Shown: positions 14,973 through 22,992 of the stretch, in pieces
Position numbering within the stretch: the stretch's first letter is position 1
Layout: each line of letters begins with the position of its first letter
Assembly: GCA_039029315.1 (NCBI GenBank)
Contig: JBCCGK010000117.1
Coordinates: 1-33,962 of the forward strand
Length of the DNA stretch: 33,962 nucleotides
Direction of reading: 5' to 3'
Source of the DNA: JBCCCJ01 sp039029315
GTDB lineage: Bacteria > Bacteroidota > Bacteroidia > J057
The notes under the pieces: generated by a model
Told to the model about the DNA's origin: nothing
The model's database searches: none
Seen by the model: the letters and a program-made list of their open reading frames with translations, nothing else
Made by a program: the position numbers and the translations under genes

Positions 14973-17900
14973 ATGGAAGCAATTCAAACAACCAACGACT
15001 TGAGGAATTACCTCAATCAATCAATTCAACAAATTGATAATAAATCGTATATAGAATTTTCGAGTTCTTTATTGGCAGAAGCAGGTGAACTTGTCAGTTT
15101 TCTCCAAATAAATTCCTTGAGAATTTATAACGCTCAGAGTAATGCATTTATCGGCCCAATAAATGACAACCAATTTTTGATTACTGGGCAATCAAATACA
15201 TTGGGCGTAGACCAATCTGCAATACTTACTGCAAGTGTGTCTACAGAGGGCAAGATATTATTTTCTCTCAAACTTTCTCCGCAAAAAGAGGATTGGACAT
15301 TTCGAGATAGTTTTTCTGATTTGCCTACTTATATAGGAGTAAATGGATCATTTGTAGAAGACAAAGAAAGTTTTTTTTATAACTTATCTATTGTTCAGCC
15401 TGCCTTTGTCCTTGCAAATTTTGATGATACCGTATCAGGAATAAAAAAAGGCTTGAACTTCCAAGGACAATGGACACTGACCTCTCCATTTGAGGTATTG
15501 ATGACAATGTTGGGTTCCGCTTCGAGTACCCCTTTGTCCCTTACTGGTACCATCGATCTCTCCAGTTCAATCCCCGACATTCAGTTCTCAGCACCTATTT
15601 CTTCTTTTTCCTTGTCATTGAGCAATCAGTCAATTACCAATTTTTCAGTAGAGTTGAAAACTCAATATTCATCTGACACAGAAGAAGATGATGAATCAAT
15701 TGCCAGCTTAAAAGGAGACATACTAATTTCTGATTCAAGTACTCCGATAAGAATTTCGACACCTGTGCTGGAAAGTGATGTAGTGTGGGATTTTGGCGCA
15801 TCCTTGCCAGAGAATCAATTTTCACTGCAACATGGATTTCAGGGCCTTGCATCATTAGCAGGGGTTGGTACCAGTGAATTCCACATGCCTTCTGCCATTC
15901 AGCAGTTTTCAAATTTCTACTTATCAGAAGTCGTAGTAGGAATCAGCCCTTCGAACAAGAGTATTCAACAGCTTTCCTTCATTGTCAAAACTTCAGAAGT
16001 CTGGAATACGCCAATACAAGGGATGAACATCAATGACATCGAAGTCTCATGGACCTTCCTTCTTCCATCTGGGGGAAGTAGTTCTCATATTCATGGATAT
16101 GTATTAGGTAATGTCAACCTTGGAGAATCTCCAAATGGCTTTTCATTAACAATAAAATCCCAAATTCCTGATTTTGATATCCAGGCTAAACTTAATGAAA
16201 ATGATACCATCAGTCTGGACCAAGCCATCAATTATTTTTTTGGAAGTAATGTCCAATTGCAGCATCATTTGGCAATTGATCACTTGAGTCTATTGGCTGC
16301 ACCAAATCAAAGTAACTTCCGGGTCATTGCAGAAATTGTTGATGATTGGCCAATTCTTCCTGGCCTTATTCTTTCTCCAATTAGTTTTGAAATCAATCGC
16401 CAATCAGGGCAAACAACAGGAGAATTAAATGCACAATTTTCCCTGGGAACCTCCTCCCCAACCCGTTTCTTCATCTCAGCTAGCCATAACAACCCTGACA
16501 ATGGCTGGGACTTCTCCGGAGGAAATATTGACAATAAAGAACTCTCGCTCCGAACCATTTTCAGTGAATTTATCCCAACCTTTGGCGCGCCTCAACCCGA
16601 TCCCAGCATCATCCCCAACATCCAACTCAGTAATTTGGATGTTGCCTTCAACACCAAGACCAAAAACTTCCATTTCTCAGGTCAGACCAGCGCCCCGATT
16701 ACGATTCCTTTCCTCAAGAGCGACCACGCCAGTAAGACAGTAACTGCAACAGTCAAGCTGGACTATGTACTGGATGACAAAACGAAGAAGCATGTCCTTA
16801 CTGGTCTAATTACAGCGCAGATCCTGATCAGTGGAAGCACCTTTGATGTGAGCTATGAGATCGGCAAAGACACCCATGACTTCAATGCCGCATGGACAGC
16901 AGCAGAAGGAGAGAGCTTACTGGATTTTCGACACCTTCCAGATGCGCTTGGCATCACAGGATTTGGGACAGAAGGTGGTGCACATATGCCAGCCTCAGCT
17001 GATCTGGACTTAAGCTTGAAAAGTGTGAAATTTCAATATCAGTCCGCAAGCGATACCTTTCTGCTTGAAGCAACTTCTAACAAATACGGCACAGCATTTT
17101 TTGTTGCCAGTCGGGAGGTGAGTGCAGTCGGGGAAGCCAAAGATGTGAGTTCGCCAGATTGGAGCACCAATACAGAAATGACAGGCAATGAAGCTTGGCA
17201 TTATGCCTTTGGTTTACAGTTCGATTCAACTGGGAATAACAGCCCACAGTCGACGGGAGATGATGCCAAAGCGATGGGGAATTTTTCATCTGTAGCTTCA
17301 CACTTCCAATTGCAGGAATTTCATTTTGCAGTGGCTTCGGCTGATTTTAGCAAGTTTACAGTGCCAGATGTGCATACGCTTCCTTTGCCACAAAAAGGAG
17401 GAGGGGCAAGTGCAAGTGCAAACTCAAGTGCAAGCCCAGCTATTCCGCCAAAGATTCAGGCAGGAACAAGTTTAAAATTGTACAAAGGCTTCTCTGTCTT
17501 TGGGGTGATGGATTTTGCGACAGGGAGTGGAGCAGTCAAAAATCTAGGGAAAATCACTGGTGGGGGAGAACTCATCGTCGCTGCTGGCTATAAGGCAGAT
17601 ACACAGAGTGCTTATTTGTCAGCTTTGTTGGAAGGAGCGATGAGTGTGCCAAGTGGTAAATCTTCTCGATTGGCCATTCAAAATCCTTCCTTGGAGATCG
17701 ATCTTGGGGCAACGCCATTATTCAGGATCAGCAGTGAGATGGATGTGATGATTGATCATCAAAAGGAAACAGTAAATGCTAGCCTCACGATTACCGATGC
17801 AGAAATAGAGATTGGAGCAAATGCGACCTTTTCTCCTGCTATGCATGGCCCCAAAGGACTGAGCGGCTTATTCCTGGATGATGCTGGGGTAGAAATCGGA

Positions 17901-19652
17901 ATCAATTTTATTCCTCCGGGCTTCAATTTTGGGCTGCAAGGCCACTCGCATGTAGGGACGCTTCCCGACAAAACCGCCGCTGATTCCAAAGCCGCTGACT
18001 TTGCGATGGTCCTGGAAATCGTAGAAGCGGTTCCTAATCCAGAGCTGGTGTCCTTCTACCTCAGTGAGCTGGACATTCCGACCATTCATCAGCTATTTGT
18101 AGGAGGAAGTTCGGACATCTCTGGCATGCCCAGCTTTATTCGGGATTTTAAAGTTACAGATCTGGCTTTTTGCTGGGCGGATACCGTGGTAACCCTTCCA
18201 GACGGGAGCGTGGTTCAACCTGGATTCCGCTTCAATGGCAACCTGGACTTTGTGAGTGGAAACAATCCGATGCAGTTTCCGGATGTTCAGATTCACGCAG
18301 ATCTGGAAGTGCATCCCAATTCTGGCATCAAAGGCATGATCGAGATGAGTCCGATGCATATTGGTCATGTTCTCGATATCACCGGAAAAGGCAGAGGGGT
18401 ATACCTGGAAAAGAAAGGGGGAAAACGTGTCCAAAAGCAAATCTCTCCTAAACAGGATACACAAACCCTTGCTACTGGAGATGTGACCAGAGTGGAAGTC
18501 GTCGCACCTGGAGGTCCGGTCCTACAATTCAATACGGCCCATTCTCCCTATCTGAATGCCTCGCTGGATATTGCGCTGTTCAAATCCTTGCATTTCGAAG
18601 TAGAAGCAGAGGTGTCTGACAGTGGCTTCAGTTTTGACCTGGAAGTAGAAGTGTCAGATATCGCCAAAGCAGTGATTCAGGCTACTTTTGACAAGACCAA
18701 GGGTTTCCACGGACATTCTGATTTTGGCATGCATCTCAAAGCAGATCTTGGACCTCTGGTGATTGAGGGCATCGATTTGGGAACCCTTCATCTGGATACC
18801 GGATTCGATTTGAATATGACCCTGGACATCAATAAAACCAATTTTTCCTGTGTATTGAAGGGGGAATTTGACTTTGAGGGTCTTCATCTGAAGCTGCCAA
18901 CTTTGACCATCGATGTGCCATTTGGCTCTTTCAAGGATATACCTGAGAAACTGATTCAGCATATTGAAGCAAATCTCAGCACCATCTTTGAAGATCTCGT
19001 CAATTTCGGCAAAGAAGCCTTTGACGAAGCCAAAAAGGAAGTGGGCAAGATCGAGAAAGCTGTAGAGGATGATGCCAAGATCATCCTGAATGATGCAAAA
19101 GCTGAAGTCAAAGACATCGAGGCCAAGGGGAAAGCAGCCCTTCAGGATTTGACAAAGGCCGCAGATGCAGTGGCACAAGAGGCAACGGATATTGAGAATC
19201 AGGCGCAAACCGTTCTCTCTGACGCTGCCACAAAAGTCTCGCAAATCGTTACTGATGCCGATAAAGAAGTGCAGGCAATTGGAGATGAAATAGATCAGAT
19301 TGGCAAAGCTGCTGCCCATGAACTCACAGTCATTGCTGACAAAATCAAAGATGAATTGGCAGAGATCGATGCTGCCATCAATCAGACATTGGCAGCAGCA
19401 AAAGCAGAAGCTCGCCGGATACTGGCTGCGGTAGACGAGGAAGTCAAAAACATCCTGGCTGTAGCGCAAAAGACTTTTGATACCATCATACAAGATGCGC
19501 AAAAGGTTGTGTCCTCACTGGAACATCAGGCGAAGGAACTATTAGACAAAGCTGCCGACCTGGCCAAAAAGGCGGAAGAAGCTCTCAAACACGCAGCCAA
19601 AAAAATAGTCAATGTGGGCAAGAAAATCATTCATAAACTCTGGCCCTGGTAA
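14973..19652 (+). CDS. Giant beta-rich protein with amphipathic helical tail
   Basis: 1559 residues from ATG 14973, preferred over the in-frame GTG at 14946 because that overlaps the preceding gene. I do not recognise the family. No signal peptide or membrane helix. Residues 1 to about 1340 are Ser/Thr/Asp-rich with alternating hydrophobic residues, typical of stacked beta strands. A Trp-led pattern recurs irregularly (codons at 15294, 15471, 15786, 16050, 16506, 16893), often followed by a short helix ending in Leu/Phe-Gly, so degenerate internal repeats are likely. Residues about 1345-1540 form one long Ala/Lys/Asp/Glu helix without proline, apolipoprotein- or LEA-like. The last 18 or so residues are cationic and end in KLWPW. 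The first third is AT-rich and the rest near the window average. It sits between the metallo-beta-lactamase and LamG genes and is presumably co-expressed. A scaffold or lipid/surface-binding role is only a guess. Confidence 0.8.
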   Translation: MEAIQTTNDLRNYLNQSIQQIDNKSYIEFSSSLLAEAGELVSFLQINSLRIYNAQSNAFIGPINDNQFLITGQSNTLGVDQSAILTASVSTEGKILFSLKLSPQKEDWTFRDSFSDLPTYIGVNGSFVEDKESFFYNLSIVQPAFVLANFDDTVSGIKKGLNFQGQWTLTSPFEVLMTMLGSASSTPLSLTGTIDLSSSIPDIQFSAPISSFSLSLSNQSITNFSVELKTQYSSDTEEDDESIASLKGDILISDSSTPIRISTPVLESDVVWDFGASLPENQFSLQHGFQGLASLAGVGTSEFHMPSAIQQFSNFYLSEVVVGISPSNKSIQQLSFIVKTSEVWNTPIQGMNINDIEVSWTFLLPSGGSSSHIHGYVLGNVNLGESPNGFSLTIKSQIPDFDIQAKLNENDTISLDQAINYFFGSNVQLQHHLAIDHLSLLAAPNQSNFRVIAEIVDDWPILPGLILSPISFEINRQSGQTTGELNAQFSLGTSSPTRFFISASHNNPDNGWDFSGGNIDNKELSLRTIFSEFIPTFGAPQPDPSIIPNIQLSNLDVAFNTKTKNFHFSGQTSAPITIPFLKSDHASKTVTATVKLDYVLDDKTKKHVLTGLITAQILISGSTFDVSYEIGKDTHDFNAAWTAAEGESLLDFRHLPDALGITGFGTEGGAHMPASADLDLSLKSVKFQYQSASDTFLLEATSNKYGTAFFVASREVSAVGEAKDVSSPDWSTNTEMTGNEAWHYAFGLQFDSTGNNSPQSTGDDAKAMGNFSSVASHFQLQEFHFAVASADFSKFTVPDVHTLPLPQKGGGASASANSSASPAIPPKIQAGTSLKLYKGFSVFGVMDFATGSGAVKNLGKITGGGELIVAAGYKADTQSAYLSALLEGAMSVPSGKSSRLAIQNPSLEIDLGATPLFRISSEMDVMIDHQKETVNASLTITDAEIEIGANATFSPAMHGPKGLSGLFLDDAGVEIGINFIPPGFNFGLQGHSHVGTLPDKTAADSKAADFAMVLEIVEAVPNPELVSFYLSELDIPTIHQLFVGGSSDISGMPSFIRDFKVTDLAFCWADTVVTLPDGSVVQPGFRFNGNLDFVSGNNPMQFPDVQIHADLEVHPNSGIKGMIEMSPMHIGHVLDITGKGRGVYLEKKGGKRVQKQISPKQDTQTLATGDVTRVEVVAPGGPVLQFNTAHSPYLNASLDIALFKSLHFEVEAEVSDSGFSFDLEVEVSDIAKAVIQATFDKTKGFHGHSDFGMHLKADLGPLVIEGIDLGTLHLDTGFDLNMTLDINKTNFSCVLKGEFDFEGLHLKLPTLTIDVPFGSFKDIPEKLIQHIEANLSTIFEDLVNFGKEAFDEAKKEVGKIEKAVEDDAKIILNDAKAEVKDIEAKGKAALQDLTKAADAVAQEATDIENQAQTVLSDAATKVSQIVTDADKEVQAIGDEIDQIGKAAAHELTVIADKIKDELAEIDAAINQTLAAAKAEARRILAAVDEEVKNILAVAQKTFDTIIQDAQKVVSSLEHQAKELLDKAADLAKKAEEALKHAAKKIVNVGKKIIHKLWPW

Positions 19653-19702
19653 TCTTTTTCTCCAAAAACCCAATAACCAACAACTCAATAATTCTTTCCA
19701 AA

Positions 19703-22700
19703 ATGAATCTATTAGGAAAACAACATATACTGACCTTCAGCGGACAGGACGCATATATCGATCTGGGACCAATTCCCAATTTTAAGCCCCTGGATGGCAT
19801 GACCTTTACCTCTTGGGTGCGGCCAACCAAAGGCGAAAGCTGGCAGGCTACCATTCTCAGTCATCACTACCTCGAATTCGAACCTCAGATACAGCATGGC
19901 GAATTTATTTTCGAAGCCGGGCAAGATGTAAATTATTCTGGGGGCAAGGTAGTTCTGGGAGAATGGATGCACCTGGCGACGGTAGTAGATCCGAATCGTG
20001 ACTCAGGACAAGTTCGAATGTTTGTCAATGGAGTTCTTACAGCAGCAATCGACCGTCCCAATCCTGTAAATTACCAAGCCAATACCAGCTTGTGGATTGG
20101 GCAGCGCCCTATTGGTGGAGGCCCATTAATTGCCTTTCATGGAGATATTGCCTCCGTTGGTCTATGGAATCGAGCCATGAGAGACAGTGAAATCAAAATG
20201 GGCATGCATGAATTGGCACGACCAGACGATTCTTCTCTGATAGGATTCTGGAAATTGGATGAAGGGAATGGAACCAGCATCCAAGACCTCTCCAATAAGC
20301 AGTATCATGGTCAGTTGAAGGGGAAGGGCTATCAATGGAATCCCATTGCTCCCATGCTGGAGAAACCGCATACCATGCGGCAAGGAAGGGGACTGGCTCA
20401 AACCTGGATGGTAGGCACGCCCTTATCTTTTTCTTCCTCACCGCCTCCGCCACCTTCTCCAGTTGCTGGCCGAAATGGAGAATTGGAGCGCATGAAAAAC
20501 AAGATTCTTCAACACAAAGAAAGCCAAATCAAGCAAGCCAAAATCCAGGCCTATAGCAAAAAGCAAGTTGCGCTGGATCAAGCCAAACGAGAGTTGGACC
20601 GTGCGCACCGGAATGCTGCCAGAATGGTGAATTCCACTAGATTTGATTATCTCTATTATATCAATAGCGGAAAAGTGAGTAGGGCAGATCCTTCGGGGAA
20701 AAAAGAATTGATTCTGTCTACGTCAAAGAAACATAGCATTCATGTGCCGACGACTTCACCTTCATTTTCTTCAGGCATCTTGGTTAAGAAGGGGGATCAA
20801 CTGACTTTCACTGTAAATGGAGGCCTTATAGGCTTAATGGCAAATATTTCTAATCGGCCAGATCAGGCATTTCCTGTTTTTACAGGTCAGAAAATCACAA
20901 TTGCCCAAGATGGCGAATTGATATTCATTGTCATGCCAGTACCGGGACCAGGTTATCAGGTGGATGTGACCATTCAGACCCAGCATGTGAACCCTGATAG
21001 CAATCATGCGGTGGATCTGGCCCTGGATCAATTAAACCAAAAACTATATCTGGCGAAAACCCTTCCTCCTTATGGGGTCAACGCTATGAAGATAGATGGA
21101 ACTGAGCTACAGGATTTATACCAGACGACTGGTGCAGTGGTCTCGCTGACTGTAGATGATGTGAATGGCAACCTCTACTGGATTGAGACAAGCGGATGGA
21201 TTATGACTGGAAAGACAAGTGGATCATCCTCCAGCCAGTTGGTACAGATCACTGCACCCGATCAGATAGAGTTTTTGCAATTGCATTTGGACAAAACGAA
21301 TCAGCGTTTGTATTGGACAGGCAATCAGGGAATTTGGTCTTGTGCAGTAACTGGAGGAACCATTTCGATGGTCATCTCTCCCCATGAAGCTCCCAGGCCT
21401 ATTGATGTGGTCGTAGATCCATCAGGGAATCATGTGTATTGGTTGGACAAAGAGTTGAAGATGTTGCGGAGAGCCAAGCTGGATGGGACTGAAGTGGAGG
21501 ATATTTATACGGTTGAGCATCCAATTCGTGGCCTGGAGATTGATGAGGTCAATCAAAGTGGAACCAATACCGCCCTGAGGGAAATCTATTGGGCAGAGCG
21601 AGAGGAAAAACTCCATCCTTTGACTCCCAATCTGGTGGCACACTTTCCATTAGACAGAACAGATACCGGAGTTGTGGTCAATCAGGTCAATAGCGCAGTA
21701 GCTGGAAAGCTTCATGCTGTCAAATGGGCTACCAGCACTGATCCAAGATTCCAGCATTTGTCTGATACAGTTCTGCAATTTGATGGAGCCCAGTCATATG
21801 TTGAACTCCCTGAGCATCCTTCCTTGCAGATCCCGCAGTACACAATTGAAATGTGGATTCGGCCCATCAAGATGCCCAATGAATTGATTGCTGAAAGAGG
21901 CATCGTATCCAAAATTTATAATCAGACCAGATATATGTCTTTCGCCATTGCCAGCCTGGGGCGTTTCCGACATGCTTTTGCTGGCAATGGAGTGATGGGA
22001 ATTGCGGATACACCCATCGACTCTATCAAATGGAATACCTGGCAGCATGTGGCGATTACCAATGATGGTCAGACTGCCAAAACCTTTATTGATGGAGTTG
22101 AAATGTCCTCGGGACCGGTTACGGCTGCCGACAGCACGATCACTACGCCTCCTTCACTTTTGACGCAGCCTGGTCCTATGTATCTGGGAAAATCTATTCT
22201 GGTCCCATCCAAGCAGGATTCCTTCTTCCGAGGAGATATGAATGAGGTCCGAATGTGGAACACAGCTTTGACCGCGGAGCAAATCAAGGACAATATGAAG
22301 TTTTATCGCAAATATTATGCTGTGCGAGGAACGATCAATGGAAGTCAGCATGTAGAGCATCTGTTCGAATTTCCTTCTGAGGGAGGCTTGCAATTGGCAT
22401 CCAAACTCAGTCTCGCCCACGAGCAAAGAGCCCTGGCCTACCGTACCTTGAAAAACAATCAGGTTCTGGCCAAGCATCAGATTGCCGTTCAACAGACAGC
22501 TTCTCATAGGAAGGTAATGAGCCATCGTGCGCAACTGGATCAGCAGCGTCAAAAGAACCAAAAGGATATCGCAGACGCCAAAGCCAATCAAAAGAAGCAG
22601 CGAGCCGATGGTCAGGCTAGACTGCATACGGCAAAAAATACGGCCAATAAGCGGATTGGCAATGCACAAAATGATGCAACGATCAGACGAAGAAATGCTC

Positions 22701-22816
22701 ATACACAGGCCAATCAGCTCAAAGACAAAGCCAATGGCAAGGCTAGAGACATGAAGCAAAGAGCGCAAGCCAAGCGAAGTGATGCGCAGAAGAAAGTCGA
22801 TAAGTATCAGAAGTAG
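19703..22816 (+). CDS. LamG / YWTD-propeller / coiled-coil protein
   Basis: 1037 residues without a signal peptide. Order: a concanavalin-like LamG domain (about 1-175; YIDLG, TFTSWVRP, GEWMHLATVV, WNRAM); a Pro-rich linker (SSPPPPPSP) and a basic coiled coil (about 258-310); a small beta domain (about 330-430); a region resembling LDL-receptor YWTD propeller repeats (about 435-635; LDQLNQKLYLA, GNLYWIE, NQRLYWTG, GNHVYWLD, EIYWAE); a second LamG domain (about 640-866; EMWIRP, WQHVAITND, MWNTAL); and a strongly basic Lys/Gln/Ala coiled coil to the end (about 900-1037). LamG domains and YWTD propellers are usually extracellular binding modules, so the missing export signal is notable. It lies 50 bases after the giant gene and shares its helical tail design, though not its charge. 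It is probably the third gene of the cassette. It converges with the GH3 gene. Confidence 0.82.
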   Translation: MNLLGKQHILTFSGQDAYIDLGPIPNFKPLDGMTFTSWVRPTKGESWQATILSHHYLEFEPQIQHGEFIFEAGQDVNYSGGKVVLGEWMHLATVVDPNRDSGQVRMFVNGVLTAAIDRPNPVNYQANTSLWIGQRPIGGGPLIAFHGDIASVGLWNRAMRDSEIKMGMHELARPDDSSLIGFWKLDEGNGTSIQDLSNKQYHGQLKGKGYQWNPIAPMLEKPHTMRQGRGLAQTWMVGTPLSFSSSPPPPPSPVAGRNGELERMKNKILQHKESQIKQAKIQAYSKKQVALDQAKRELDRAHRNAARMVNSTRFDYLYYINSGKVSRADPSGKKELILSTSKKHSIHVPTTSPSFSSGILVKKGDQLTFTVNGGLIGLMANISNRPDQAFPVFTGQKITIAQDGELIFIVMPVPGPGYQVDVTIQTQHVNPDSNHAVDLALDQLNQKLYLAKTLPPYGVNAMKIDGTELQDLYQTTGAVVSLTVDDVNGNLYWIETSGWIMTGKTSGSSSSQLVQITAPDQIEFLQLHLDKTNQRLYWTGNQGIWSCAVTGGTISMVISPHEAPRPIDVVVDPSGNHVYWLDKELKMLRRAKLDGTEVEDIYTVEHPIRGLEIDEVNQSGTNTALREIYWAEREEKLHPLTPNLVAHFPLDRTDTGVVVNQVNSAVAGKLHAVKWATSTDPRFQHLSDTVLQFDGAQSYVELPEHPSLQIPQYTIEMWIRPIKMPNELIAERGIVSKIYNQTRYMSFAIASLGRFRHAFAGNGVMGIADTPIDSIKWNTWQHVAITNDGQTAKTFIDGVEMSSGPVTAADSTITTPPSLLTQPGPMYLGKSILVPSKQDSFFRGDMNEVRMWNTALTAEQIKDNMKFYRKYYAVRGTINGSQHVEHLFEFPSEGGLQLASKLSLAHEQRALAYRTLKNNQVLAKHQIAVQQTASHRKVMSHRAQLDQQRQKNQKDIADAKANQKKQRADGQARLHTAKNTANKRIGNAQNDATIRRRNAHTQANQLKDKANGKARDMKQRAQAKRSDAQKKVDKYQK

Positions 22817-22992
22817 AAAATAGATGGTCGATTAGGAATGGTGATGACATAAATCATCAAAAAATGAAGCAGTGATTTTGTTCTGGATCAAGGCGCGAAA
22901 CCCGAATTTAGTGTAGCTAAGTGAGGGTTGAGCAAGGCAGAGTCAGGGCAAAAGCACAATTCAGAATAGATGATTTATTTTGTCTCCATTCC

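Noticed and set aside
18654..19502. 282-codon open frame on the minus strand
   Set aside because: It is antisense to the Ala/Lys/Asp/Glu helix of the giant protein; that codon bias keeps the reverse frame open. Its product is Cys/Phe-rich with no domain, and the plus-strand gene is intact.
22840..22866. Terminator hairpin between the converging LamG and GH3 genes
   Set aside because: TGATGA/TCATCA gives only six AT-rich pairs, followed by A residues, not T, on the plus strand; too weak to call.
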